Shown: in pieces, positions 12,056 through 23,260 of the stretch
Layout: the number at the start of each line of letters is the position of its first letter
How positions within the stretch are numbered: the stretch's first letter is position 1
Assembly: GCA_941918925.1 (NCBI GenBank)
Contig: OW799237.1
Span: forward strand, 108,966,515-109,030,514
Direction: 5' to 3'
From: Phyto melanocephala
Taxonomy: Eukaryota; Arthropoda; Insecta; Diptera; Rhinophoridae
DNA: 64,000 bases
Made by a program: the position numbers and the translations under genes
The notes under the pieces: model-generated
The model's input: the letters and a program-made list of their open reading frames with translations, nothing else
Told to the model about the DNA's origin: nothing
Databases searched by the model: none

Positions 12056-14293
12056 ATGCAAGCATTTATTGACAATTGTTGTTGGACTGGAATGTTTTTG
12101 GTAATTTTTTTTGTGTACATTTTGTTAAAAAATAATATTTATTTTATATCTTTTAAGTTTTGGAATCGACAAACTGCTTCTGTCGTGCAATCTGCTTTAC
12201 GATGCAGAGAACGCTTAGATCAAGAATTTATAGACAAACTAGATAGCTTACATGATGGCGCCTTACGAACAGGTTTGGTTTCCAAGGAAGATTTGCAAGA
12301 GGCCTACCGAATGTCTCGTCATATAGAACAACGACCAAATCGCGTGAATATGTGGTATACATTTGGTATAATGGCATTTGTTATGCTATTAACACCAATA
12401 GTCTATCACATATTGACATTTCTCGTTGGTGTCAAGTGCTTTTTACCCAATAATCATTTAGTTTGGGAAGCCACAAGACCAATTAGTGACTGTGGATACT
12501 GTAGAGGTGTGCAAGGTCCTCTAATATTAAACAATATGACTCGCGAGGACTTTGCTCCCTACGCTTATTCGTCGTTACCTATTGTTATTAAGAATGCCGT
12601 TAGCCATTGGCCAGCATCTAAGATATTAAGTTTAAGGCTTTTAAAGGAAATATATAAGCGTCATCCGGGTTCATTAGAAGAAGATTGTAATTTTCTTCAT
12701 TTTCATTCTGATATAAAATCCATAAAGGATTTTTTTAATATGCCCGAAGAGAGAGCTAATATGAGTTCAGGATCAACGTGGTATGTGGGTTGGAGTAACT
12801 GTCATCTTGGTGTTTTAGATGACTTGAGGAAACTCTATGGTAGACCTCATTTTCTTCCCGCAGACGCTGAAATGTCTAATACAGACTATGTGTTCATAGG
12901 TTATGAACTTGGCGCATATATGCATGTGAGTATAACAAATATTAATACATTATATTAACATTAGACGTCCAGGAGTGCATATTATATAGAAAAGCCATAT
13001 TTGTAATTAAAAAATGTATATTAACAATTTTCCTTTTTATAGAACATTTGTTGCAAAAGCAGAAGTTTGTAATCAAATCTTAAACTTTTTTCAAACTCTA
13101 GAAATTCATATTAAAAACTTCCTAGCGAATAAGAACATAAAACATTGTACCCCTTTCCAATTTGTCTTTTGTCGATCATTAAGAAAATCAAAGGTTTTTA
13201 AAAATTTTTAATAATATTAACGAGGACTTAAGTTTTGTTATACTGCCTTCACTGGCACAAAATACCAAACAGAATTTTTGTATTGAATTTATTAAATTAT
13301 ATCCCTGTAATACATGTACCCATTTGCCAAATTACTATGAGAACGCCTAACACCCTATAAACCCAACAATCATATATTTAAAGGGTTACATACATATTTA
13401 TGTTTAACGTTCTTCTTACCCACCCACCAGAAAATTTACAAAAATCTTTAAAAAAAAAATTACAACAGCTTTAAAGAACTCAACAGTTTGTTAAGTCAGT
13501 CAAAACTTTCCTCAGATCGGTGTTAAATTAAAAAGTTATTAAAGAAAATGATATAATACATCCAAATTGATCAGACCGGTGAATATTAATAAGGCGAAGG
13601 TTAAGCTGTCCACTATCTATTGGAAAATAAAATTTCTTAAAACATTTATAGAGTGCATCATTTATGTTTTATAATTTGCCAGTTGCTATTCTAAAACGAG
13701 ATTTTATTTATTTATTTATTGTAACAAAACAATCAATCAAGCTTATAAGGCCGTATACAATTGATAGATTAGCAATTATAATTTCATCTGCATATATACA
13801 TGTGTAATCAGCAGTTTTATCGTAACTGTGCTAGCTAAAATTTGAAGCTGTTATTTGTTACAAATTTCACAAAAACAATTCTATTTTTGCAGTCTAATTA
13901 TTCTTCTTGTAATCAAATTTGTTGTTGAGTATTCGTTATGAAAAACGTTCTTACTACTATACATATGTATCTCATAATTTTTTGAGCGTAACCTATAAAT
14001 TCTTTGATATCTTTTTAAGTTGGAACATATCCATCGTTTAGTGTGGCAAGCTCAATTAAAAGGCAATAAAAGTTGGCTGTTGGCTCCTGCGCCTGAGTGC
14101 GATCAAGTATGTAATACTTTTTCATTTGTAGTTGAGCCAGGCGATGCTGGTAAATATATTCATTTACTTTTTTAAAAACTTAATTAATTTTTGTAACGTT
14201 TTTAAAGTTTTAGTAGATACTCGCATCTGGTATCATGGTACGTCTATACCAAAAGGAAAATTAACTTTAACTATACAATCCGAATACGGCTAA
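12056..14293 (+). CDS. Membrane-anchored JmjC/cupin-like protein, three exons
   Basis: Coding exons 12056-12925, 14020-14149 and 14208-14293 (phases 0 and 1) give 361 residues. Donors are GTGAGT and GTAAAT; acceptors are TTTTTAAG and TTTAAAG. Two hydrophobic segments lie near residues 12-32 and 100-125, followed by a C-terminal domain with the JmjC/cupin-8 landmarks: YMH at the end of exon 1, HLE at the junction, a K-x-W (KGNKSW) block, then a GDAVLVDTRIWYH strand carrying the distal histidine. The putative Fe(II) triad would be H-x-E...H rather than the usual H-x-D. Such enzymes are 2-oxoglutarate oxygenases; the substrate here is unknown. A 57-nt stretch inside exon 1 (from GTAATT to TTTTAAG, about 12101-12157) is intron-like but also in frame, so the first membrane segment might be removed by splicing. 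I do not recognise the exact orthologue. Confidence 0.7.
13015..13685. other. Intron 1 of JmjC-type gene, no feature seen
   Basis: Part of the 1094-bp intron between 12925 and 14020. There are short frames only, without support. No exon with protein character is visible between the exons I joined. Confidence 0.5.
13693..13765 (-). mobile_element. 3' tail fragment of a non-LTR retrotransposon
   Basis: On the minus strand this reads GTATACGGCCTTATAAGCTTG ... TTGTTACAATAAATAAATAA (given in parts), matching in layout the LINE tail at 32985-33053 (GGCCTGGAAGGCTTTG ... TTGAATAAATAAATAAA). A very short 5'-truncated insertion in the intron of the JmjC-type gene. Confidence 0.5.
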
Positions 14294-14679
14294 TTAAGGC
14301 ACAATTTTTGGATGTATTATGAATTCATATACTTTTACTTTAATGAAAGATAGATTTCTTTATTTTTAAGACTGAATAATTATTGGTAACTAAAAATTAA
14401 TTATGTATGTATTATTACAAATGACAAGAAAGCGTTTTAAACGTTATTCTTGTGAAAATTAAAAAAAATAAATCCAAAAAGGTTGAAACACTTCAAATGA
14501 TAATTATTTAGTAAATTTAAAAATTTATTGAAGGGCATACCCTTCATTATGAATATTAACCATTTTATTTTATTTACATATAATTACCATTTTTTGTGAT
14601 TATGTAAGTACTTACGTTTTTAATTCTTATATAAAATATTTAATATGCCTAATTGGCTTACATATATTATTATGAGGAA
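14294..14679. other. 3' flank of JmjC-type gene
   Basis: Probable 3' UTR and spacer. AATAAA-type signals occur near 14467. No other feature seen. Confidence 0.5.
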
Positions 14680-15001
14680 TCTATATATATAAAAATGAAA
14701 CTCTGTCTGTGTGTGTGTGTGTTAGCTATAGCAAGTTGTTGTACATATACCAGGGAGTGTTTATGGTGGGCCCATAAAAACAATTATAATTTTGAGGTAC
14801 TTGCACTGGTCCGATTCTTCTGAAACTTTGCACACATATTGAGCTGTTATGACTTTACAATTTCGTGATTAGAAAAGTGGCCAATGCCACTCCCACAAAA
14901 AAAATTATAATTTTTAAGTTTTTGCACTTGATATTCAATTAAAATTCAGAATGCATTTCGATTCATTAAGGGGCGTAGCAACGCGCGCCGGGATTGGCTA
15001 G
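14680..15001 (+). mobile_element. Mini-Helitron, 322 bp, non-autonomous
   Basis: It starts TCTATATATATAAAAATG after an A and ends GGGATTGGCTAG before a T, fitting A^T Helitron insertion with TC and CTAG termini. A GC-rich segment (GCAACGCGCGCCGGG) near the end is the likely terminator hairpin region. A (GT)n run lies near 14708. It has no coding sequence. Confidence 0.7.
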
Positions 15002-15184
15002 TAAACTATATAAATAAATCTCATTAAGCCTGTTCCCGCACTGCAAATTGGGATACCAATTATACAGAAAGGCGTTTTCGTACTCCACATTCTCCAATCT
15101 TGATTTTTTATAACTATATCGTAAGATACATATTCTTCTATATTCCCGAAAAAAAGGGGTTTCTCCGTATTTCAATTCAACTTA

Positions 15185-15480
15185 ATAAATAGCTAATCAT
15201 CAGCTGTTTCTTCCTAAATATAAAAATTTTATACATTTTATCCCTTCACTCATTATTTCCAATTGTCAAACTTCATATAGAAAAAAATCTCTTCGAAATG
15301 CAATAACCTTATATAATTACACTATCTTATACATTGTAATTTTTGTTTTTTCTTTATTTTACCGAACTTTACCCAAAAAGTAATTAATCGGATTTATTTA
15401 CTTTCTACTTTTTTCTTTAAGTAAAATTACAAAAAAAAGGGAAATGATCAAAAATGTGGCAGCATTATTTCAGACATCTC
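15185..15480. repeat. Diverged repeat upstream of mRpL18, shared with 6487-6830
   Basis: Colinear shared blocks with 6.5-6.8 kb: CTAATCATCAGCTGT, CCAATTGTCAAACTTCATA, AATGCAATAACCTTATATAA, ACCCAAAAAGTAATTAAT and ATGTGGCAGCAT. It ends about 110 bp before the mRpL18 start, so promoter sequence of this gene may derive from, or overlap, the repeat. Confidence 0.5.
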
Positions 15481-15592
15481 CGTTTAAAATTGTCATAACA
15501 GCTGAGAGCAATACTTTTTTGGAAATATTCTAGTGTATTACTTAAAATATAAATTATTAATAAAAATATTAATATTCTTGGTATAAAGCAAA

Positions 15593-16132
15593 ATGTCTGG
15601 ACATTTTAGACCTCCCATTTCCGCCCAAGTATTACGCAAACTAAAACAAATTAACCTGCCTAAGGAAGATGCTGTCTATTTGATAAATCGCAATCCACGC
15701 AACATGGAGAAGTTACGTATAGGTTATAGGCCTGATGGTTATCATTTAGAGAAACCCGGTCGTTCTTTTTGGCACAAACTAGAAGTAAATATAAGTGGAC
15801 GTTATGTCAATGCAGAGGTTAAACATTTTGAAAATGGGCCAGTAATAAGTGCCTCCACTTCAGAGTGGGCGATCAAAAAGCAACTATTTAAAACTAAAGA
15901 CACAGCCGCATTTGTAAACTTGGCTAGAGTTTTTGCTCATCGTTGCATACAGTCGGGTATAACGGAAATGTTATGTACGATAGAAGCTGTCCCTGGTGGC
16001 AAATTGGAAAAGTTCCTCAAAACTTTAGAGGAAAATGGTGTCGTATTGAAAGAAGGGCCCCGTTATGTGCAACCTAAACTTTGGGATGCTGAAAGACCAG
16101 AAAAGTCTTGGGAAGTTTTTGAAGAAAGTTAA
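15593..16132 (+). CDS. mRpL18: Mitochondrial large ribosomal subunit protein L18
   Basis: A component of the central protuberance of the mitochondrial ribosome, of the bacterial L18/uL18 family that binds 5S rRNA or its replacement. It is a single-exon, complete frame of 179 residues, the usual length for insect mRpL18. The recognisable block is YLINRNPRNMEKLRIGYRP near residues 29-47, then GRSFWHKLEV, SASTSEWAIKKQL and the C-terminal FLKTLEENGV...GPRYVQP segment. The start ATG follows an AAA context (GCAAAATG) and no upstream in-frame Met competes. The gene converges on oxen, with 148 bp between the two stop codons. Identification is from recalled family sequence and is strong along the whole length. 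Confidence 0.9.
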   Translation: MSGHFRPPISAQVLRKLKQINLPKEDAVYLINRNPRNMEKLRIGYRPDGYHLEKPGRSFWHKLEVNISGRYVNAEVKHFENGPVISASTSEWAIKKQLFKTKDTAAFVNLARVFAHRCIQSGITEMLCTIEAVPGGKLEKFLKTLEENGVVLKEGPRYVQPKLWDAERPEKSWEVFEES

Positions 16133-16199
16133 AATCTACCTATCCTGTAGCCTAAGCAATATATTAGTTTAACTGGGCGATAATTTATAGGCTTTGTTT

Positions 16200-16205
16200 A
16201 ATAAA
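16200..16205 (+). terminator. mRpL18: Poly(A) signal AATAAA for mRpL18
   Basis: AATAAA lies 68 bp past the mRpL18 stop codon, followed by a T-rich tract. Between the convergent mRpL18 and oxen genes there is also an antisense AATAAA (TTTATT near 16235), suitable for oxen. Confidence 0.65.
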
Positions 16206-16280
16206 TGTAGTCTTTCAAGTTTATTTTTGGCGTATTTTTATTTTTCTCACATTTTTTAGAACATAATAAAATAACTAAAT

Positions 16281-16505
16281 TTATTCGTATTTATGTTTGA
16301 TATCGTCCCAAAGTTTCTGTAAGAACAAAATTGAGGGTAAATACAATTACATAATAAAAAATAATAAACTTACGCCTTTATTGGCAGCAACAAAAATTTG
16401 GTCGGATAGAACATCAAATCCACGTTCGAAGAAGAACGCTGATCCTATAATGAGCACAGCAAAGGAAGAAGTTCTTTTGCACAAAGCGTTGTAGATGATT
16501 TTCAT
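16281..16505 (-). CDS. ox: Cytochrome bc1 complex subunit 9 (UQCR10, oxen), two exons
   Basis: A small subunit of respiratory complex III in the mitochondrial inner membrane. Exon 1 is 16505-16374 (44 codons, donor GTAAGT) and exon 2 is 16316-16281 (12 codons with stop, acceptor TTCTTACAG), giving 55 residues with a 57-bp intron. The N-terminus MKIIYNALCKRTSS, the single membrane helix SFAVLIIGSAFFFERGFD and the C-terminus KLWDDIKHKYE match the UQCR10 pattern (ERGFD / W-x-DIK-x-KYE). The gene is too short and too spliced to appear as an ordinary reading frame. It lies tail to tail with mRpL18 and head to head with exon A of the next gene, about 880 bp apart. Confidence 0.9.
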
Positions 16506-17383
16506 ATTTTACTCTGTTCTTGAAATATTAAATTTACACCAAAAATTTAAGACCAAAGAATTTTTTACTTATTCTGCATGTGTCAAAGAAAAAAATTATT
16601 CACAATAACGTGAAATGGAGTAACCGGACTTAAAAATTTATATACTTTGCAATTTAACGGATTGGGAAACAAAACAAACCACATTTATATGACTGTGTTG
16701 ACATTGAAAAAAAAATTTTTTTTTCTATTTTAAATTAGCTTTTACGTTTTCACAAAAAACTCTGCTCCTGTATATATAAAGATCAATAAATTTAAAACTT
16801 CAGTAGACAAAAAAAAATTGGAAGACATCCAAGCAAAATTATAGAATTTAATTTGATTTCTATCATTCTTTCATGAAAATATGACTCGATTTGTATTCCT
16901 ATTTCTTTCTCCACCACATTTAGAGAGAACAGGAAAACGTTGTGTAAAATACGCAGGCATACAATATACACCCTTTATATTATATATTAAATATTGTCAG
17001 TTTACTTTGTTTGAATTCGTGTTTAGATAATACCACAAGTAATCTGATCTGTCAAAAATAAGTAATTTCATAATATGTTTTTGTTGTGTTGTCAGAAATA
17101 AATAAAGTCGTAAAAATATATTGCTTGGAATTCTATTTCATGCAGCAAATACAATGTTTTTTTAGTCTGGCATCCCTTTCTACTTTTTTTTATTGCTTCT
17201 GTCATTTTTTTAATTTTATTTTACACCTTTTCGCTAACTCTCTTGTTTTGTATTGTTGTATCTTTCAGATAGATCTTATTTTTCATAAACTCCACATTCC
17301 GGTTACTTTACGTAGCATAAATTTGTTTTTTTTTTTGCAAAAAATTTATTTAAGTAAATATTTTAAAAAATTCTCATATAAAA
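16506..17383. other. Region between divergent ox and the downstream membrane-protein gene
   Basis: Presumed promoter region for both genes. AT-rich; the T-rich open frame at 17086-17391 overlaps the next start in another frame and is not supported. No TATA or initiator can be assigned with confidence. Confidence 0.5.
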
Positions 17384-17477
17384 ATGGTTGATTTAACTGG
17401 CAGCTCTTCGCCTTTCCAACAAAGCATTTCCAATTTGGTGTTCTATGTGCCTGCCGTAGTTGTTTTCGGCTTGGCTG
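17384..17477 (+). CDS. Alternative first coding exon A of a KKXX-tailed single-pass membrane protein gene
   Basis: The ATG is followed by 31 codons: a short polar N-terminus (MVDLTGSSSPFQQ) and a hydrophobic run (LVFYVPAVVVFGLA). The exon stops at a consensus donor (G|GTAAGT) in phase 1. Reading on meets stops soon after, and no own second exon is visible nearby. Spliced to the common exon at 30474 it gives a 65-residue protein whose membrane helix continues across the junction (FGLA-ALFGYKLYK). The link over 13 kb is inferred from phase, from helix continuity at the junction and from exons B and C having the same design. It could instead belong to a separate small gene whose second exon I missed. 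Confidence 0.55.
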
Positions 17478-18409
17478 GTAAGTGGTCAGCTATTTTAATT
17501 TTCTTAAATTTTTTTCTATATTATTTTTTGTTATTGTACCTATCTAACTTTTTTTTTTGTTGATGTGGAACGATTTAGAAAGCATTTAATTTAAGTACTG
17601 ATACCAAAAATTGTACGTAAATTGTAAATAAATAAATATATATGTATGTATGAATGTATGCAGAACCGAAATATTAAAAAGTAGAGCATGTTTCACTATC
17701 TATGCATTATGAATACATATTTATGATTTTCAAAAACAGTTCTAACGGGTATTTCATTAAATCCTTTCTATCTTTTAATTTAAATACAGTTTGTGTTAAG
17801 ATATAGTCACAAATTTTTATTCGTTTGAAAGGCATATTTCAATTTTTTTTATTACAATAACATATAAATAACCTAGCCTATGGGCCATAATCAGTTACAA
17901 ACCTCTTCTATTAAAAAAATTAATTACTTAGTATCATATAAAAATAGAAACAATTTAAATGATGCCATTATGTAAGGAATACATCATTGTGCAAAGCTTC
18001 TATTGTTGCACTCATATGAAATGTTAATGTTTTTAGTTTAACTGATAAATAAGGCTGAATTTAACCGGTAGCATCGGTTACGGTAATTTAAGGACACGAC
18101 GACTAAGTCACGACCTGAAATTCGACAAATTGTGATCAGCGAAATGCCTAGTTTCTGTGTTTGACGCGAAGCCATGGAGATGTTTGATTATTTACTAAAG
18201 CTAAACGTACACAATTTTTTTTTACACAATTTTATTGCTGCCTATTTCATTTTATTTATTAACAGTTCTTTAATGTAAAGCCTTTATCAGCCAAAATAAC
18301 AATATTACATAGCATTAAAACCCGATATCAAAAACAAATATAAATATATTAAATAATATAATTTATATTTACAATAAAATATATTTAAGTAGGTACGAAT
18401 TTTATAATT

Positions 18410-18585
18410 TTTTAATGACAATGTATAGAAGAATCTATGGATATGCCTTGGAAGAATCCAATGTATTTCAGTTAATAGTTTTTTTAATGACAATGTATAC
18501 AAGAATCCAATATATTTCAGTTAATAGTTTTTTTAATGACAATGTATACAAGAATCCAATATATTTCATTTAATAGTTTTTTAAC
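18410..18585. repeat. Tandem repeat, three copies of a ~50-bp unit
   Basis: The unit TTTAATGACAATGTATA(C/G)A ... AAGAATCCAA ... TTCAGTTAATAG occurs three times. The last two copies are almost identical with a period of about 50 bp; the first carries about 20 extra bases. Confidence 0.8.
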
Positions 18586-20759
18586 TCTCCTGTATTGTTT
18601 GGTGTAAATTTTTTTAAGCACAATTACATAATATAGCCATATGCATGGAATAATTTATCGAACAATTGACACATTGCATTTTTTTATTTTGTCATGATCA
18701 AAATAATTAAACAAACTGTCTGTTATTCGAAATTAAATCTGGTAATTCTTTTCTATTGGGGCTCTCTATGATGTTATCAAGGTTTATTAATTCGTTGTAT
18801 TAGTTGCACAATTTAATTGATAAACTACCCTGGGTCTTAGCCTCTTATCACTACTCTCTTTAATGTTTTTTTAAAAAATTAAAAAGTTATTTTCTTTGCT
18901 GACGTTGTCACACACCGAAGGTATATTAATTCATTTTTTAAGTGTTATTTAGATGGTGTGTTATTTTTGTTTTTTTTTCGATTTTTAGAGTCTTATTATT
19001 TGACCACATTTTATTTTAGAAATTATATCAAATGTATTCTTACTTAGTTGATGAGGTTCTTCCAGACAAAAATATTTAACAATAGTTTAGTCGTAAAAGT
19101 AAACTATCCTTACCCGCCAGTTTGTGAATATTCAAAAATATACTTTTTTCAATTGGTATGTTTAAAAAATTCGATGCAAGAAAATAACTGATTTTTTTAA
19201 AATAAAAGCAAAGTTAAAACGTGTTTTTGTTTACGTAGTGTTATTTTGTAACAACTAATTAACCAATAACAAATTGATAAGAAATTGTTTATAAGTTTTT
19301 CTTTCGTTTTTTATATAAAGTATGACCACGTATGCTTAAATTTTGCATGTTTGTTAAAAATATATTCAAAATTTGTTTCAATATACCATGTGACAAACAA
19401 CATGTTATACAAAGTTATTGTTTTCTGATATTTTATGTAAATCGTTATTGTAATATTTTTCATTTAAAAACATTCCAAGTAGTAGTTAGAAATTTCGCTA
19501 AATCCAGTTGTCAAGTCGCAACAACGCGACCTCGTGTTTGAAATTAGAGGTTCCGTTGACGTAACAACATTTATCGATGTTGAATTTTATTTGTCATTTT
19601 TTAAGAAAATCTGACGCCTACCACATGTTGTAATGGTTTGGACTTTGTCAGCACCAATTTTTTTACCAAAAAGTTTAAATAAAATAAATGAAAAACAAAT
19701 AAAAAAATTGTGTGTAAATTTGCGACCATTTCTGTAATAGATGCTAGAAATAAATTTTATACGAAATATTAATTAATTATAAAATAATTTAAAAAAAATG
19801 CGCGTATTCAAACGGCATATTAGTAAATTTCTCAAAAACAACAGTGTTTTGTCGAAAAGATTTTTACTGCCGTATCTAGTCTGCTGAATAAAACCATACT
19901 ATAAAAAATTAATTAAATAAAACACACATTGTTTCTTATATTTTTTTCCTAATTTTATCTATCTGTTTCTCACACTTGGCTAGTAAAGTAGAAAAACTTG
20001 AAACTGTGAGTAGTAAAGTGGGTTATGGATTAGATTAATACAATACTTTTAAGTATTTACATTTTTATGTAATACTAAAGAAATTTTCGATACGCATTTG
20101 CTTTGTGCAGACTTTGCTTATTCAGTATTGAGCTACCTCAAAGTCTCTGGAGTGTCAGACGCACAACTCAACTCTAAACTGACGTAGTTTAGCTCCACTT
20201 TACTCTGGCTAACAAACAAACCAAAAAATCTACAGAAAAACGTATGTGCAATGAAAAATGTTGCAAGTATTCAAGTTTAAATTTGCGAATCTTGCAAGTA
20301 CTGAGTCTATAAAGAAAAATATTTCGTATCGCTAAAATCGAGGTGTGCAAGTAGCGAGTATGAGCAAGAATCGATTTTCTACTGTAGGTGTCGACTAAAA
20401 AGCACAGTAACAGACTAGATAACTGGAATAAGGTTGTAATATAATTTTTAAAACATACCCTTAAATTAAAAGATTATTATTTTTATTTTTTTTCAATTTC
20501 ATATTGAAAATAACTTTGTGTAAATTATTGTTTGTCACACCATATTTCTTATACTTTTTTCTAGAAAAAAATCGAAATTTATTAGTTAAGATCAAACGCT
20601 ACTTTTTACTTAAAATTTTATAAAAAATTTATTTTTAATTCACCCCCACCAATCCTTCCCCATGAAAAATTATGTTTCAAAATAAATCGGATAATTATAA
20701 ATTAATATTTATTTTATCTTTTTATTTAAATTTATTGTAAATCATTTTTATAAAATAAA

Positions 20760-20862
20760 TAATGGAGCGCACAACATGCCAACTGGGCATACGTGTATAC
20801 CTGTCATGGGTTTGGGCTTTTATACCCCTCCTTTTCAACCTAACCTAACCTAACCTAAATCA
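20760..20862 (+). repeat. Dispersed repeat ending in (CCTAA)4
   Basis: GGGCATACGTGTATACCTGT and GGTTTGGGCTTTTATA precede CAACCTAACCTAACCTAACC. The same blocks occur inverted at 23825-23925 next to TTAGGTTAGG. It is a common fly dispersed repeat, not a telomere. Confidence 0.6.
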
Positions 20863-21822
20863 TTTTACAATTTAATGATATGAGACTATACCGATAAAGA
20901 GTTCTGTAGATAAAATCGTAGTTGCCTTCGAAAATGCATTCCACTCAGCTAAGATCGAACAATTTTGTTCAGTATTCTAAAATATTTACAATTTAGTTTA
21001 AAAAAAAATTTTCTAGGAAGTTTAATAATTTAGAAAAATTAGCTAAAGCCAGAATAAATGATTTACAGTAAATATAAATCGGATAAAATATTACGTATAC
21101 GAAATACCGAAAATTACTGTTAGTTAAACATTTAGCTAAATTTAGTTAAACATTTTATCATGTATGTAAATGTAGTTGAAATCATCCAAGTTCCCATTTT
21201 AACAAAATAATTACTTTTTCTCCACATGAATATAAAATATGTACCTGTTTTTCTTTAATCGTATTTTCTTTAACTTTTTTTTTATTCTATTTATGCTGCT
21301 CGATTTTTAATGTTGTAAAAAAAATACCATTTTTTGCCTTAAACCAAAACCATTTTCTTTTAAGGAAATGCAGTTTATTGAACTAACTACTCACAGCAAA
21401 AATTTTTTAACAACAACAGCATACACAGCAACGTTTGTATAACTTACTAAACTTAACAAAAAATTATAAAAATCATTTAATAATTAAACATACGCACATA
21501 CATATGTATGTATGTAGGTATGTATGTATGTAACAATAACCAATAAAATGAAAGCAAAAAACTGAATTAAAACATTTCATAAAAATTAAAGCACACAAAA
21601 GCATTACAAAACAAACACGCAAATTTACCCTAAAACTATATGTACATACATAAGTACATATGTATGTATGTTACGATACTACACCCAGGAAAATACAATA
21701 ATTAAAATCATTTCTTTTGGATCAATTTTTATTTTTGCTTGCCCCTTTGACAATTAGTTAAAAACTTCATCTATTCCATAAAAAGTTTGTAAAGTTTTTG
21801 TTGAATAACAACGCCAACAACA

Positions 21823-22138
21823 ATGGCTGATGATCCTATAAATCAACAACAATTCGCCGACGATGTTTTAGCAGCTACTGGCGAAGATGGTTCGTATAAT
21901 TTAGGCGATCCCGATGGCAATTACAAAATGCCCAGTGTGGATGAAGTTTGGAAGCTTATTGAACAAATGGAAGGTATAAGCGATGAAGAACGTGAAAGTT
22001 TAAGGAAAAATCTCTACAATCCACAAGGTGGCACGCCAGAGGACCTTTTAAAACGTTATGCTCAACCCGCTATAGGTCATACATCGTGGGACTATATGAT
22101 TTTCATTGCTATGATTGTTATACTAGCGCTGATATTTG
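21823..22138 (+). CDS. Alternative first coding exon B of the KKXX-tailed membrane protein gene
   Basis: Encodes 105 codons plus one base. An acidic, soluble N-terminus (about residues 1-88) includes DGNYKMPSVDEVWKLIEQME and DEERESLRKNLYNP, and is followed by the membrane segment WDYMIFIAMIVILALIFG. The exon ends at G|GTAAGA in phase 1, exactly as exons A and C. Joined to the common exon it gives 139 residues with a lysine-rich C-terminal tail. Read through, the unspliced frame ends GKKI and stops, so an intron-retained 109-residue form is also possible. The N-terminal block looks conserved and non-repetitive, but I do not recognise the family. A leader with CAACAACAATG directly precedes the start. 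Confidence 0.65.
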
Positions 22139-22466
22139 GTAAGAAAATTTAGAAAATCTTAAGCTAAATAAAAGTGTTGTTAAGAGGAAGGGTGTTACTC
22201 TGATTAGAGCAAAACAGTCGATTTTTCTTCCCATTTATTTTTTATTTTTAACTTTACCACTTTTTATTTTAATTTTACATACATATTTTACTAATAGTAA
22301 ATCACTGCATACATTTATTCGATTTATTTCGCCTCCTCATTTTTGGGACTTGCGTTATCTTTAGATGTGTTTTACTAAACTGTTTCTCGTTATAAAAAAT
22401 TAAACCAATGCGCAAATGTTTTGAATCATTTTCGCAAAATTCATTCGCTACCCAATAAAGTGTATA
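22139..22466. other. Flank of exon B, no feature seen
   Basis: Start of the putative 8.3-kb intron from exon B to the common exon. No feature is seen up to the mariner end at 22467. Confidence 0.5.
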
Positions 22467-23260
22467 AAGGGTGTTTTTTGTAGAGGTTTAAAATTTTAAG
22501 TTGGCAACACTTTTTTAACTGGCGGCCATTTTGTCAGCTGTCAAGTGATTTATGTTTAGTGTGGTTTGGTATTTCAACATGAATAGACTGACACCTGAAC
22601 AACGCTTTCAAGTTGTGCAAATTTGTTTAGAAAATAACGCTTCTGTTCATCCATTTTACGGTCAACATAAACGTTCATCGCTTTTGTTTGAATAGATACG
22701 TCAATAAACAAAACTGCCGTATTTTGAGTGATAATCCTCAAGTGTAGGTTAACACCCCGTTGCATGCGAAAAACTGACTATTTGGTGTGCTTTATGGGCT
22801 GGTGGAATCATTGCTACGTAATTATTTAAAAACTATGCTGGTCAGAATGTTACAGTTAAAGGTGACCGCTTTAGAGCCATGATTACTGACTTTTTCGCTC
22901 AACAATTAATAAACTATGATGTGCAGATTTCAGCAATTCGGCGCAACGTGTCACACAGCGTGTGTCACATTTTATTTAAGGAAACTTTTGGTAACCACAT
23001 ATTTTTACGTTTTGGACCTGTGAATTGGTCTACAAGATCATACGATTTAACACCGCTAGAGTATTTTCTGTGGGGATATGTGAAGTCGCTTGTCTACGCC
23101 GAAAAGCTCAAAACGACAACTTTCTTTATTGCCACGAATGTTAAGAAAGGTCATCGAAAATTGGACCTGCAGATTAGACTACGTCCGAGCCAGCCGACCG
23201 CCAAAGCCAGAAATCAAATATTAAAACTTAATGGCTGAAGAATATCCTTCGAATAAAGTT
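22467..23260 (+). pseudogene. Degenerate mariner-type transposon copy
   Basis: The left end AAGGGTGTTTTTTGTAGAGG follows TA. At 22579 the transposase start is visible (MNRLTPEQRFQVVQI), then a deletion or scramble, then an open C-terminal part at 22879-23238 with NWSTRSYDLTPLEYFLWGYV, the conserved last third of mariner-like DDE/D transposases (here beginning WST rather than WPP). The right end is not recognisable. Frames are broken and the catalytic core is incomplete, so the copy is dead. Confidence 0.75.

Larger units (their letters stand above)
17478..21822. other. Long intron/intergenic stretch between exons A and B
   Basis: No coding sequence recognised. It contains the tandem repeat at 18410-18585 and a dispersed repeat at 20760-20862. 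TATG microsatellites at 21500-21540 and 21650-21670 precede exon B, whose promoter is presumably here. Confidence 0.5.

Noticed and set aside
20818..20862. Telomere or subtelomere junction
   Set aside because: Only four CCTAA copies inside a dispersed repeat with another copy at 23.8 kb; the flanks are ordinary gene-bearing DNA.
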